From assembly GCA_040221475.1 (NCBI GenBank), contig JAVKEJ010000060.1, positions 1 through 64,000 of the forward strand: a stretch of DNA of 64,000 nt. The letters are read 5' to 3'. The translations under genes and the position numbers were made by a program. The DNA is from WLXB01 sp040221475 (GTDB lineage Bacteria; Pseudomonadota; Alphaproteobacteria; Rhodospirillales; Rhodospirillaceae). Positions 1 through 9,588 of this stretch are shown here, in pieces. A model generated the notes under the pieces. That model saw only the letters and a list, made by a program, of their open reading frames with translations, was not told the origin of the DNA and ran no database searches. Within the stretch, counting starts at the first letter, position 1; each line of letters begins with the position of its first letter.

Positions 1-1
1 C

Positions 2-145
2 CGCACAGCATTTGTTCAACTGGAATCCCGAGCCAAGGGACTGCGACTGGAAGACAAAGAGACAGAAAAATACAATAAAGCGAAACATCGTAATGAAGAG
101 TCGGTTGGTCTTTTCGAGTACAACGCGGCGACAACGGCAATATGA
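2..145 (+). CDS. C-terminal end of an unidentified protein (partial)
   Basis: An open frame enters from the left edge and ends with TGA at 145. It gives 47 residues rich in charged amino acids (ending ...NAATTAI). No start is visible and no family is recognised. The frame is open over its whole length and a new gene begins about 95 bases later, so it may be the tail of an upstream gene. It is too short to exclude chance. Confidence 0.3.
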   Translation, partial: RTAFVQLESRAKGLRLEDKETEKYNKAKHRNEESVGLFEYNAATTAI

Positions 146-240
146 ACTGGGTTAGACTCAAAAAAGGAGTATTTCCTTGAGACTGAGCCTCGTATACGTT
201 CTTTTGTAATTGCCCATAGACAGTGACCCGGGGGGAATTC

Positions 241-1578
241 GTGTCTAAGAAGTTTTTTGCCATCACGTCGGCTTTTTATGCTGTTTTCTTGTTAAACCCT
301 GCGTTCGCTCAGAATTCTCGGGAAATTCCATTCGTTTCAGACGAAGTCCACCTGGGTGTGGCCTCTTGCGCCGGTTCCAGTTGCCATGGGGCATTGGAGC
401 CGTGGACCAATTCAACGGTGCTGCAAAACGAATACATCCTGTGGGAAGAAGAAGACCCGCATTCCGGGGCCTACAAAACCCTGCTGACAGATGAGTCGCA
501 GCGCATCGCCCAGAACCTTGGTCTGGGCCGTGCGGAAGATGCGGATCTGTGTCTCGACTGCCATGCTGACAATGTCCCGGTTGAGCGGCGAGCCAAAGGC
601 TTCCAAATTTCAGATGGAGTGGGGTGTGAGGCCTGTCATGGCGGCGCCGTAAACTGGTTGGGGCGTCATATTTCCGGCGAAGCAAATCATGCCGCTAATC
701 TCGCCGCAGGTTTATACCCGAGTGAAGATCCGGTCGCGCGCGCAAAGCTATGCCTGTCGTGTCATTTTGGCACCAAGGACCGTTTTATCACGCACCGCAT
801 TATGGGCGCGGGTCACCCCCGTCTGGCGTTTGAACTCGACACGTACACATGGACGCAGCCAGGCCATTTTGAAGTGGACGAGGATTATAAGTCCCGTAAG
901 GGCAATATTTCGAGTGTTCAGGTCTGGGCTATCGGCCAGGCTGTTGCTGTGGACTCGCTGTTAGAGGCGATGCTTGATCCCAAACGTAACCGGGATGGTA
1001 TTTTCCCTGAACTTGTCTTTTTTGATTGTCATGCCTGCCACCACCCGATGTCTAATGTGAGGTGGGTGCCGCGCGACAGTCACGAAATTGGCCCGGGTAT
1101 TCCGCGCATTTATGATGCCAATCTGATCATGATGCAGGTTCTCCTAAAGCGGGTTGATCCGGAGATGGCCAGCAACCTCGCCGTCAAGTCCAAGGCCCTG
1201 CATCAAGCCTCACTGCAAGGTTATGACGCTGTGATCAAAGCTGCCGGAGAGCTTAAGGAAGCGACCCAGGGGGTGATTGATCAACTTGCGGCCTACACCT
1301 TCACAGCAGCGGACACAAAGGCCTTGCTGGTTGGACTGATGAACGAGGGACTGTCCGGCGAGTATGTGGATTATGCTGCCGCCGAACAGGCGACGATGGC
1401 GGCCTCTGCAATGCTGCAGACCATGGTGGATGATAAAATGATTTCCCGAGCTCAGTACATTGAACTCTCCGGGGTCTTGAACGATTGCTATGCGGCAATC
1501 GAAAAAGACGAAGAATACAATCCGCGTCAGTTCCTCGCAGCTTTGCAAAACCTGCAACGGGCGATGCCGTCGCTCTAG
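241..1578 (+). CDS. Exported multihaem cytochrome c (cytochrome c554-like)
   Basis: Predicted periplasmic electron carrier. I place the start at GTG 241, preceded by a GGGGGGA ribosome-binding site; an in-frame GTG at 223 is possible. The N-terminus is a Sec signal peptide ending near NPAFAQ. Four canonical haem c motifs are visible (CLDCH, CEACH, CLSCH, CHACH), plus CAGSSCH near residue 45, a CX4CH variant known from some multihaem cytochromes. Five haems are therefore likely. The conserved stretch GAGHPR, typical of c554-like proteins, follows the fourth motif. The last third lacks haem motifs and looks helical. The gene is convergent with the large minus-strand electron-transfer operon, with only 30 bases between the two stops, so a functional link is likely. 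The physiological substrate is unknown. Confidence 0.88.
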   Translation: MSKKFFAITSAFYAVFLLNPAFAQNSREIPFVSDEVHLGVASCAGSSCHGALEPWTNSTVLQNEYILWEEEDPHSGAYKTLLTDESQRIAQNLGLGRAEDADLCLDCHADNVPVERRAKGFQISDGVGCEACHGGAVNWLGRHISGEANHAANLAAGLYPSEDPVARAKLCLSCHFGTKDRFITHRIMGAGHPRLAFELDTYTWTQPGHFEVDEDYKSRKGNISSVQVWAIGQAVAVDSLLEAMLDPKRNRDGIFPELVFFDCHACHHPMSNVRWVPRDSHEIGPGIPRIYDANLIMMQVLLKRVDPEMASNLAVKSKALHQASLQGYDAVIKAAGELKEATQGVIDQLAAYTFTAADTKALLVGLMNEGLSGEYVDYAAAEQATMAASAMLQTMVDDKMISRAQYIELSGVLNDCYAAIEKDEEYNPRQFLAALQNLQRAMPSL

Positions 1579-1608
1579 CTTTCGTAGGCGGTCCTGTTCC
1601 TGTGGACC

Positions 1609-4600
1609 CTAAGGTCTCTTATTTGAGACTTGCTCTTGCGGCAGATTGGGCAGATTTAATTCTGATACCGCGTCAATAAAGGTGTCCAAGTCAATCTCGT
1701 CTGAGACAAACCAAGGATTGCCGCGGTCGTTCAGATAGAGTTTCTGCTGTTCCTCTTGTGTGAAGGGCCTGGACCCAAGACGCCCGAAGACAGCAATCTG
1801 GTTGCCTGACTCATCGACACCTCTGTCGCGGTCTAAGCCCTTGGACAGCGCCGTCGCCGGTTTTGATGTTGGATACCATGCAATCAGCTCGGGCTTGGGG
1901 TCTGGGCTGAAGCCATAAAAACCAGGCTGACTGTCGGGCGAGGTCAGTTGCACGACCTTAAGTCCATTTTTTCCGTCAGCCACATAGGCAAACAGCGAGG
2001 CATTGGTCGAGCCGACGATCACATCCTGGGCATCGTTAATTTGCCCGTCTGCGGTGAACGTTTCATATAGTTTTGGTGTATCGGGTTGTTCAATATCAAT
2101 GATCACCAGTCCGTCGCGACCGGCGGCCACATACGCAAAGGTGCGCGCCAGATAGATGCGTTTGGCATCTGTCAGGGCAACAGAGGCGTCCTGCAAGACC
2201 TGTGGAGCCCGCGGGTTGGTGACATCAACGACGTGAAAACCATCTTGATCAGCAACGTAGAGATAACGGAATTGCAACGCTGTTGAGCGGGCACCGTCAA
2301 AGGGGATGACGGTGACAAGCTCAGGTTTCAGGGGCTGTTCAAGGTTCACCACCGCGACCCCGAAGTCACCACTGATGTAGGCGAGTTCTCCGGCCAGGGT
2401 GATGTGTTTTGCGCCGGCCAGGGCACCGCCGGGGTTCCAGGTCAGGGCACGCGTCAAATGATTATTGCGCGGCTCGCCATCGGCCAAAGTGTCGACGTTA
2501 ACAACGATAAGCCCTTCCGATGCATCGGTCACAAAAGCATAGGAATAAAGCGGATGAATGGGCTGCTCTTGGTTGACCTCAATCATCAGCTCGCGTGTGG
2601 CCGGATCACTGTTCATCCGCGTCGGGGCGATCGGCTGATTGGTTGGTAAAGCGATGCAAGTCGCGTTCTGTGACGAGACCTCGGTGTCCTGACCCAGCGG
2701 GCTGAAAGGGGCTGTGATGATGCGTTGGGAAACGCCTTTGTTGGCGATGGATGCCACATCGTAGACTTTCATCCCGTCTGCGCCGCCTGCTGTGAACAGG
2801 TATTCCCCCCGCAATTGCAGGCAGCCAACCGTGCCGCTGCTATGGGTATAGCTTTCGTAGAGTTTGCGTCCACGATCCTGATGATCTTGGAACCAATCTG
2901 GGTAGGCATAACGGTGCAGATAACTGCCGATAACGGCTTGCGGCTCGTCCCATTCGGTGACGCGAACAGCCTCAATGCCACCGTCCCCCCCGATCCATGC
3001 GTTGTAACCGACAAAGTTGACGAAGTTAGTGCCGTGCAACAGCAGCTGCGCCATGATCGCGTTGTTGTCGTTGTCTTCTGACAAATGACAGTCGGAGCAT
3101 GTTTTGCTTTCGGTCTTTCGCACAGTATGTGGAAAGTGAGGAGCGAAGGCCTGACTTGAATACCCGGCTGAAGAGATGGGCGGCTGCTGTATGTATATCT
3201 TTTCGCGGTTGATGTTGGTTGAGGACAAGATCAGAGCAGAGGTTGAGCGTATCGGAGCGATGGTGTTGCCCTTGGTGGTCTGATGAATTCCCAATTGGAA
3301 CATCTGATCGCGCACCACTTGCGGGTTATAGGTGGCGAAGTTGCGTGTTTCACCGCCCTCGTAATGGTGGCGTTCCGTTTTCCAGTTGGCTTGAATGGGC
3401 AAGTGACACCCGGCGCAAGAGGTCGTCCACGACAGGTGGCAGGTGTAACACTCCATTTCTTCGGTATCATGCGCCCGGCTTTGCTGCGGAACACCTAAAC
3501 CCCAGTCCATTTTCGATGTGTCGTTGCTTACGAGCTTCGCCCTGGCCGCCTTGGGGTTGTATGTGTCGTGGCGAGGGTTAACCGAGTCTTTGACCAGGCT
3601 TAGTGTCCACTCTAAATCCGGGTCTAAGGATGAGCGTTGAATGAGTTCGCAATCGCGTGCTGTTGTTTCTGGCAAATCACATTGGGTTCCGCGCCACTCA
3701 AACCGCTTTTTGCCATCCATCACCCGCATCACACTGAGGTCAGAGCCACCGGGCCGTGCGGCCGGTCCGGATGTGCGCAGGGTCGGGTAGGTGTCTGCGT
3801 CGCCGTGGCAATCGTTGCATCGAATTTCGATAGCGTTTGCGACCTCACCATGAATATAGCCATTGCCGTGGGCGTCCTGGGAAAAGTGACAGTCGACGCA
3901 ATGCATGCCGAGCTCGACATGAATGGATTTCATATGAACGGCTTTTTCCCATTTGTCGGGATCGTCATGGGCGATCATATCGCCAACATCGTCTAACAGG
4001 TTGCCCTTACGGTCTTTCTTAAATACCGCACGGAAGTTCCACCCGTGACCATGGTAATCTGCAAATTGTGTGTTTTTGAGTTCAGGATTGCGATCCCATA
4101 CGGTGCGCAAGAAATCAACATCACCCCATTTGCCGCGAATGGCAGCCTCTTCAGGGTTACGTTCCAAAATCTCGAGCATTTCAGCGCTTGTCGGATATTG
4201 CTGTTCTTCAGGCCACATCGCCGGGGCATCGGCTTCGTAATCCCACATGGTGTAGCCCAGCATGGAATTCACGAAAATGTTGGGTTGATGCATATGGCAG
4301 ACCATGCATTGGCTGGTCGGGATGGCCCGTGTGAAGACGTGTTGAATAGGATGTCCCGACTCTCCTTTGGGGATGACCGGGTCGACACTCGCGCTTTCGC
4401 CCATGTGGCCGTACTTGGCATAGGGGCCAGAGTGGTCCGGTTCACGATCATTGGCATAAACGACATGGCACGATGCGCATCCGGAAGATCTGTAGTCGCC
4501 CGGCTGATCATTGGTGCCTAAGAACCAGGTGAACGGGTCATTGAGTCGGGTCTTGTGAATATTGATGACTGGCACCGCGATGCGTAGCCCGGTTCCGGGA

Positions 4601-5454
4601 CCACGGTTAGACTGGCGGATATCAGGGCGACCCGGTTCTTCAAGACGTTGTAAACTGCCGACCAGTGTTCCGACATTGGGCAGGCCGATTTCAGGGAAGA
4701 TGTTTAGGACGTTGCGGCCACCCCGCTCAAACACGCGAAAGACATCACCGGGTGGGATAACTTCCCAGGCAGGTAAGGGGTAAAGTTGAGGCAGGATACC
4801 TCGTTCTTCTGTCATCCACGGATCAACCTGACCCGGACTCTTAATTGTCGCGGGATCACCTTCATGGGTGTAGGCCGCGCCAAGAATGTAGTTTTTGTAG
4901 GGTAAAATCCCATTGTTATAAGCAGCACCCCCCCACAGCATGGCACCTGTGGCCATCAAGCTGCGCTCTGCCGCCTGAATTACGGGAAGATGGCATGATC
5001 CGCAGGCTGTACGCGCGACGCGATAGTCTGACGGGTTGATAAAGCGGACATATTCCGGGCTTTCCTTATTCAGCAAAGTGTATGTGCGTTCGGGGTTAGC
5101 ACTATGCGGGTAATGCCAGGTTTCCGGATAGAGCGGTTGCACATGTGCCTTTTCCTGCGCCGCGCGATAGGCCGGGACACCCTTCATGGCATTTGCAGGG
5201 GCGCGGACGCTTGGATCGCCGCCATGGCAATCGGCACATCCGAGCACAACAGCCTCACTGATGTGCATTGTCTTCTGGTCAGAGTTGGTGTGGCACGTCA
5301 CGCAGCCTGAGCTCATTGCATCGGCTTGGTCCCACGTTTGAAACTGAGGCGCCGGAGGATAGTAAGGATAAGTGACAGAGCGCGGCTTCTCTCCATCAGC
5401 AGCATGGGCAAATCCTGCGACAATAAGAAAAACGGCTGTGAGACAAAAACGCAT
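1609..5454 (-). CDS. Decahaem cytochrome c fused to an LVIVD-repeat beta-propeller
   Basis: An exported protein of 1281 residues with a Sec signal peptide (ends GFAHAADG). Ten CxxCH motifs lie in roughly the first 800 residues: CVTCH, CADCH, CGSCH, CASCH, CMVCH, CVDCH, CNDCH, CYTCH, CAGCH, CSDCH. After about residue 860 there are at least six LVIVD-type blades (for example GMKVYDVAS, GLIVVNVDT, GVAVVNLEQP, GFHVVDVTNP, GLVIIDIEQP, GLKVVQLTS). Such repeats form propellers often seen in surface or periplasmic proteins. It is the last gene of the minus-strand operon, 8 bases downstream of the beta-barrel gene. That order recalls porin-cytochrome conduits, so I infer a periplasmic or outer-surface electron-transfer subunit. 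Localisation and partner are inference; the haem count and repeats are read directly. Confidence 0.9.
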   Translation of the reverse strand: MRFCLTAVFLIVAGFAHAADGEKPRSVTYPYYPPAPQFQTWDQADAMSSGCVTCHTNSDQKTMHISEAVVLGCADCHGGDPSVRAPANAMKGVPAYRAAQEKAHVQPLYPETWHYPHSANPERTYTLLNKESPEYVRFINPSDYRVARTACGSCHLPVIQAAERSLMATGAMLWGGAAYNNGILPYKNYILGAAYTHEGDPATIKSPGQVDPWMTEERGILPQLYPLPAWEVIPPGDVFRVFERGGRNVLNIFPEIGLPNVGTLVGSLQRLEEPGRPDIRQSNRGPGTGLRIAVPVINIHKTRLNDPFTWFLGTNDQPGDYRSSGCASCHVVYANDREPDHSGPYAKYGHMGESASVDPVIPKGESGHPIQHVFTRAIPTSQCMVCHMHQPNIFVNSMLGYTMWDYEADAPAMWPEEQQYPTSAEMLEILERNPEEAAIRGKWGDVDFLRTVWDRNPELKNTQFADYHGHGWNFRAVFKKDRKGNLLDDVGDMIAHDDPDKWEKAVHMKSIHVELGMHCVDCHFSQDAHGNGYIHGEVANAIEIRCNDCHGDADTYPTLRTSGPAARPGGSDLSVMRVMDGKKRFEWRGTQCDLPETTARDCELIQRSSLDPDLEWTLSLVKDSVNPRHDTYNPKAARAKLVSNDTSKMDWGLGVPQQSRAHDTEEMECYTCHLSWTTSCAGCHLPIQANWKTERHHYEGGETRNFATYNPQVVRDQMFQLGIHQTTKGNTIAPIRSTSALILSSTNINREKIYIQQPPISSAGYSSQAFAPHFPHTVRKTESKTCSDCHLSEDNDNNAIMAQLLLHGTNFVNFVGYNAWIGGDGGIEAVRVTEWDEPQAVIGSYLHRYAYPDWFQDHQDRGRKLYESYTHSSGTVGCLQLRGEYLFTAGGADGMKVYDVASIANKGVSQRIITAPFSPLGQDTEVSSQNATCIALPTNQPIAPTRMNSDPATRELMIEVNQEQPIHPLYSYAFVTDASEGLIVVNVDTLADGEPRNNHLTRALTWNPGGALAGAKHITLAGELAYISGDFGVAVVNLEQPLKPELVTVIPFDGARSTALQFRYLYVADQDGFHVVDVTNPRAPQVLQDASVALTDAKRIYLARTFAYVAAGRDGLVIIDIEQPDTPKLYETFTADGQINDAQDVIVGSTNASLFAYVADGKNGLKVVQLTSPDSQPGFYGFSPDPKPELIAWYPTSKPATALSKGLDRDRGVDESGNQIAVFGRLGSRPFTQEEQQKLYLNDRGNPWFVSDEIDLDTFIDAVSELNLPNLPQEQVSNKRP

Positions 5455-5462
5455 ACTTGACC

Positions 5463-7313
5463 TTAGTAAGTGAGGATCAAATTAAACAGTACGGAATAAA
5501 ATTTGTCGCCGCTGCGGTCGGTCGCAAACAGCTCTTCAAACGCATCACCACCCGACAACACGGCCCCGGAGGCTCTCAGTACGATGTTCTGCGTGAATTT
5601 AGGCCTGTAGAGCAAAGAGACGGACGTATCCCAACCGATAGATTTAGATGTCAGGGGTTGGTTGCGAGCGACCTCTACGATAGGCGACTCCGCAAAACTT
5701 ATGTGGTTGATGTTGGCAAAGACACGGAGTTCGGGCAGCACATCGAAGTCAGCCCCGACCCCAAGAAGCACCGTTCCGGGATTCAGGAAATTAGACTGCC
5801 CCTGTTCTTTTGACGAGCGTAGCGAGTTGAGGAGGCCGTTGCGCCCCGACAACACAACGCCACCGCCGCCAATCAGCGGGACAGGTTGGCGTATCCAATA
5901 GCTCGTGTCTGCCCCGGCGAATTGTGGGTTCTCGAAAATGGCATCGAAACCTTGCGCCTTGTCGTCAAACGGGTCTTTGTCGCCAGAGGCGTACAGACCC
6001 TGTGCTCTCAGACGTATCCAATCAAAATCAATGGACGGCTCAACAGCTACAAACCAAGATTCAATATCGGCTTTCTCTTCTTCAAAAAAAGATGTGAAGC
6101 TGTTGGCCGATATGCTTCCTCGTGCGAGGTAGGCGGCGTGGGTGAGGTTGAATCGGCCAAAGTGACCATCACCGTTAAAGCCAAAATAGGTCACGTCATA
6201 ATTAAAACCGCGCTCGGTTCCCAAAGAGGCCGGGCGCTCTAGAAATCCATTTTCGTTAAAATACAGATCATCGTTGCCTTCGCGGTTGCGGTTGTGGGCA
6301 ACAATTCCCTGCACGGTATAGCCAATGACCGGCCAATCCTGACGATAGACGTTTGCGAAAATGACATCATCATCGCGGATGCGCTCACCAATATCGTTGA
6401 GCCCGGAGTTGGTGTCTTTTTCCAGACGCCGGAACCAGCCCGCGTTGTACTGCCAGATATTATTGTCCCGCGTGCCAAAGAGGCGGATGCCAAGTTGCTG
6501 ATCCTGGAAAAGAAACCCGCGGAAATCGAGTGTCACCGGTTGAATGCCGACGCGGATTGAATCAAAGTCGTATCGGTCAGACACGTTGCGCAGGTGGTAA
6601 TCGACAAACGCTTCTTGCAAAGCAATGTGACCGTCTTCGCGCGTGTCGCCTTGCGCCGGATTGATCAGCAGGGCTCGATTTTCATCCGCCCAGACGTGGT
6701 TGTAATTCAAAACCGGGGTGAGGCGAATTTCCCAATCGGGTGGCTTAAAAGCCGTGTCTCCTTTGATGAAAGAGACAGACGTAATTAGATTCTGATTGAA
6801 TATGGTTTGATCTGTTTGGCCGAACAGATCAATTGATCCGGGCCGGGCACCGCCCTGCGGCCCCACGGGCGTTGGAATGCCGCGCGGTTCTAAGACAGTA
6901 TCTGATATGACGACAAGGTTGAGAAACCAGTCATCGAACAGGGGGCGATCCCCTTTAAGGGTGTTCTGGTTATAGGGATCCCACCAACGCTCATTAACGC
7001 CAATGGCTTCCACAAGACGCCACCGGTCCGGCACCGGCAAAGTCTCTCGCGGCAAACTGCGTGCCGGTGGAGGAACGGCGGATGGATCAATTTCTGGCAG
7101 AGGGCGCTTTTCTTCCCTGCCGGGGCGGCGGCGTTCTTGAGCGAGCTCTTCATTGTCCTCAACGACCGGTGCGACGGACTCCGGTCCGCTTGACTCCGGT
7201 CCGCTTGACTCCAGTCCCGCACTGGCAGCCTCGGGTTGCGCAGTGCCGTCTGCGGCAATGGCGATCAAGCCCAGCAGAAAGCCGCATGTCGATAAATTTA
7301 TTTTCCAGCGCAT
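5463..7313 (-). CDS. Outer-membrane beta-barrel protein, putative porin of the cytochrome conduit
   Basis: 616 residues: a signal peptide (cleavage near DGTAQP), then a low-complexity Ser/Gly/Pro/Glu linker containing a repeated SSGPE unit. Many alternating amphipathic strands follow (for example FNYDVTYFGFNGDGHFGRF). The protein ends in an aromatic residue (FNLILTY), the usual beta-barrel assembly signature. No specific porin family was recognised. It lies between a double GlcG-domain gene, which it overlaps by 16 bases, and a decahaem cytochrome gene 8 bases downstream. By analogy with MtrB- or PCC-type conduits it could sheathe the cytochrome across the outer membrane, but no sequence motif proves that. 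Confidence 0.75.
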   Translation of the reverse strand: MRWKINLSTCGFLLGLIAIAADGTAQPEAASAGLESSGPESSGPESVAPVVEDNEELAQERRRPGREEKRPLPEIDPSAVPPPARSLPRETLPVPDRWRLVEAIGVNERWWDPYNQNTLKGDRPLFDDWFLNLVVISDTVLEPRGIPTPVGPQGGARPGSIDLFGQTDQTIFNQNLITSVSFIKGDTAFKPPDWEIRLTPVLNYNHVWADENRALLINPAQGDTREDGHIALQEAFVDYHLRNVSDRYDFDSIRVGIQPVTLDFRGFLFQDQQLGIRLFGTRDNNIWQYNAGWFRRLEKDTNSGLNDIGERIRDDDVIFANVYRQDWPVIGYTVQGIVAHNRNREGNDDLYFNENGFLERPASLGTERGFNYDVTYFGFNGDGHFGRFNLTHAAYLARGSISANSFTSFFEEEKADIESWFVAVEPSIDFDWIRLRAQGLYASGDKDPFDDKAQGFDAIFENPQFAGADTSYWIRQPVPLIGGGGVVLSGRNGLLNSLRSSKEQGQSNFLNPGTVLLGVGADFDVLPELRVFANINHISFAESPIVEVARNQPLTSKSIGWDTSVSLLYRPKFTQNIVLRASGAVLSGGDAFEELFATDRSGDKFYSVLFNLILTY

Positions 7314-9172
7314 ACAGCCTGCTCTCTTGAACCTAGAAACGGAGAAAAGGGACAGTTGACGTAGCGCAGGTACACACCCCCCACCAACAAAGTATCAGCA
7401 CGTTGCTCGGGCGGCGCATTTCCGACACCCGTGTTGAGCACGTCTCCGGCATTGTGCAGTCCGAGGAACGAAATCATATCGTCCTGGTCGATGCCGTCGC
7501 CAGAGACGCCGATGCCGCCGATGACAACGCCGTCACGAAAAATGGGAACACTCCCTGGAAAGATCTGTAACCCGTTTGCCAAGCGTGCTGGCATCGGACC
7601 CGGGGCGGCCCCAGACTGTGGCAGAGCGGTGCAGCCTTGGGGCGGCGGCGGGCTGCCATCAAGCCGGGCAACAATATCTGGCAGAACCAGGTCCAATTGC
7701 AGACCGGTATTGAACGGGCTCCAGACATCAAAGGGAACAGAGAACGGGCCATTCGGGTTGCCGTTGATGCCGTCGGGATAGAAGGGGCGCGACAGGTTGC
7801 CGCCGGAGCGGTCGGCAAACGCGGTGCCGTCGGCCAGCGCTGTCGGCCCGACAAAGGATTGCACCGCTTCGACATAGCTGCTCAGCGGCGGGATTGTTAG
7901 AACGCCCGGCAGAAGCTCTACCGCAGGCACAGCAGATAATTCGGAGGCTGTTGTGGGACGGGACGCGAACGTTGCGGTGCGGGCTTTTTGTAAAGAAACA
8001 TCCGTGCCGAAGATCGGTGCATCAGGTGTGCGCGCAATGGCGAGAATATTGGCTTCAGAGTCAACAATAGACACGGACACCTGGGCATGGCTGCCGAGGG
8101 GACGGCGGATTTGTGCGCGTGCCCTGAATGCGATTTTTAAGGCTTCAGTTAAGAGTATTCTGACCTCGTCAGCGGACAATCCCCCGGCAAGCGGCACAGG
8201 CGCCAGGCTGTCACGCGGTGTATAGCGATTGGCCCCGTTACCATCACTGAGGACGAAAACGTCTTGTCCGGGCACCATAATATCGGCGCTTAAGGTAATG
8301 CCTGAGGCGTCTGCGCCGTATTCAAGGCCAGCCCGGCGGCCGGCCGGCGTGTATCCTGCGACGGCGATATAATTCATCAGGTCTAAAGCTGCCGTTGACC
8401 CTCTGGTCCTGAGGAAGCGGGCGTCTACATCTGAATAACGGAACGACTTGCCTTCAACGGTAATCCGGTGGCCTTTTATATCTTCCGGCGGCTCAAAGCC
8501 TTGCTGGGCAGCGATGGCAATCATTTCATCAAGATCGCGGTCGAAATCAGCGACGGACAGGTCCAGGCCATAAAGGCCATCGGCAAGAACACCGACGCCC
8601 CCGACAACCCGACCATTTTTGTAAAGCGGCAGGCCCCCGGGGTCCGCAGATAAGCCGAGCGGCGAGCGTCGCGGTCCGCCGCCCAACGCTTCGCCGAACC
8701 GCATCATGTCAGAGCACGGCAACTGACTGAACTGGACGCCGAACAGCGGGCCGCCGGGCTGTCCACGTTCGCCGGGATTAAAGTTCTCCTGGACAATCTG
8801 GCTGGCCGTGCGTGTGGTGAAGGCGTTGCCCGATGACGACAAGTAAGCGCCGGTGAGGGCCTTAGATATGGCTGCCAGCGGCGTGACCGGCAGTGATAGT
8901 CCCTCCAGACCATTCCCCACCGGGATGCCGCGCCCTGAGGAAATAGTGACGTCAGGTATGGCTGTCGGGTCCATGGCGTAAACACCAAGCACATTGCCCA
9001 GGCGATCAACGACGGCAATCACCGCATCATCGGCGATGTGGGCCGAGGCTTCTGCCACGGCTTGAGATACGATTTGATCAACGTCTGCTTGCGTTAAGAA
9101 TTGACCAAAGGCCAGGCTGCTCGAGAACAGCGACGCCGCAAAAGCGGTTGCATGAATAAACCGAAGGATCAT
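7298..9172 (-). CDS. Exported protein with two GlcG/HbpS-like (DUF336) domains
   Basis: 624 residues with a signal peptide ending near SLAFGQ. The first GlcG/HbpS-type domain starts immediately (LTQADVDQIVSQAVAEA, then AVVDRLGNVLGVYAM). A second copy starts near residue 335 (EVRILLTEALKIAFRAR, then VSIVDSEANILAIARTPDAP). Each has the glycine-rich IGGIG/VGGVG strand seen in the family. GlcG/HbpS proteins can bind haem or small ligands in other bacteria, so a role in haem handling or redox sensing beside the cytochromes is plausible, not shown. The start overlaps the stop of the upstream small gene (ATGA) and the stop overlaps the barrel gene, so translation is probably coupled. The protein ends with two cysteines (NCPFSP, AVCAGK). 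Confidence 0.82.
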   Translation of the reverse strand: MILRFIHATAFAASLFSSSLAFGQFLTQADVDQIVSQAVAEASAHIADDAVIAVVDRLGNVLGVYAMDPTAIPDVTISSGRGIPVGNGLEGLSLPVTPLAAISKALTGAYLSSSGNAFTTRTASQIVQENFNPGERGQPGGPLFGVQFSQLPCSDMMRFGEALGGGPRRSPLGLSADPGGLPLYKNGRVVGGVGVLADGLYGLDLSVADFDRDLDEMIAIAAQQGFEPPEDIKGHRITVEGKSFRYSDVDARFLRTRGSTAALDLMNYIAVAGYTPAGRRAGLEYGADASGITLSADIMVPGQDVFVLSDGNGANRYTPRDSLAPVPLAGGLSADEVRILLTEALKIAFRARAQIRRPLGSHAQVSVSIVDSEANILAIARTPDAPIFGTDVSLQKARTATFASRPTTASELSAVPAVELLPGVLTIPPLSSYVEAVQSFVGPTALADGTAFADRSGGNLSRPFYPDGINGNPNGPFSVPFDVWSPFNTGLQLDLVLPDIVARLDGSPPPPQGCTALPQSGAAPGPMPARLANGLQIFPGSVPIFRDGVVIGGIGVSGDGIDQDDMISFLGLHNAGDVLNTGVGNAPPEQRADTLLVGGVYLRYVNCPFSPFLGSREQAVCAGK

Positions 9173-9588
9173 TGATCAATCACCATGTAGCCCGACTTCA
9201 GACGCCCGTTTTCCAATGTGTAGGCCACTGTGAACACGACCGGGAAAAAGCCGAGTGACACGGCTTCATCAACAATCTCAAAGGTCAGTGTGCCGTCATC
9301 GCTGGCAACGAAACCCGCATCAACAAGCGCAGACCTGGTCTCACTCCAGGATTGCCACTCGCCACCGGGCAGGCGCTGGTAGGGCGTATTGTTCTGAAAT
9401 CGTGCCATGACATGGGTTGATACAGGCAAATCTTCATCAAGGTTGATTGTTATTTGCAGGGACGAAGCGATATCTGTCGCCTTAACCCGGCCCAGGAACG
9501 TTCCGTCATATGACAGCGATAAGGTTTCTGCATGGGCACCCTGTGTCCACATCAGACCAAAGAGAAGAATGTAAGTCAGGCGGCGCAT
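9169..9588 (-). CDS. Small exported protein of unknown function
   Basis: 139 residues starting at the ATG that overlaps the upstream stop as TGATG at 9590-9586; longer in-frame starts would run into the FHA-cytochrome gene. A signal peptide ends near QGAHAE. The mature part is about 115 residues, mostly beta, without cysteine or haem motifs, and ends GYMVIDQ. I do not recognise a family. Tight overlaps on both sides make it a likely accessory subunit of the electron-transfer operon, perhaps an immunoglobulin-like periplasmic partner. The last point is a guess. Confidence 0.7.
   Translation of the reverse strand: MRRLTYILLFGLMWTQGAHAETLSLSYDGTFLGRVKATDIASSLQITINLDEDLPVSTHVMARFQNNTPYQRLPGGEWQSWSETRSALVDAGFVASDDGTLTFEIVDEAVSLGFFPVVFTVAYTLENGRLKSGYMVIDQ

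Noticed and set aside
263..3996. Many antisense frames of 60-160 codons across the cytochrome genes
   Set aside because: They mirror haem-rich coding sequence, lack ribosome-binding sites and recognisable domains, and overlap well-supported genes completely.
5463..7313. MtrB homologue
   Set aside because: The MtrB N-terminal CxxC motif is absent and no specific similarity could be recognised; only analogy by position.
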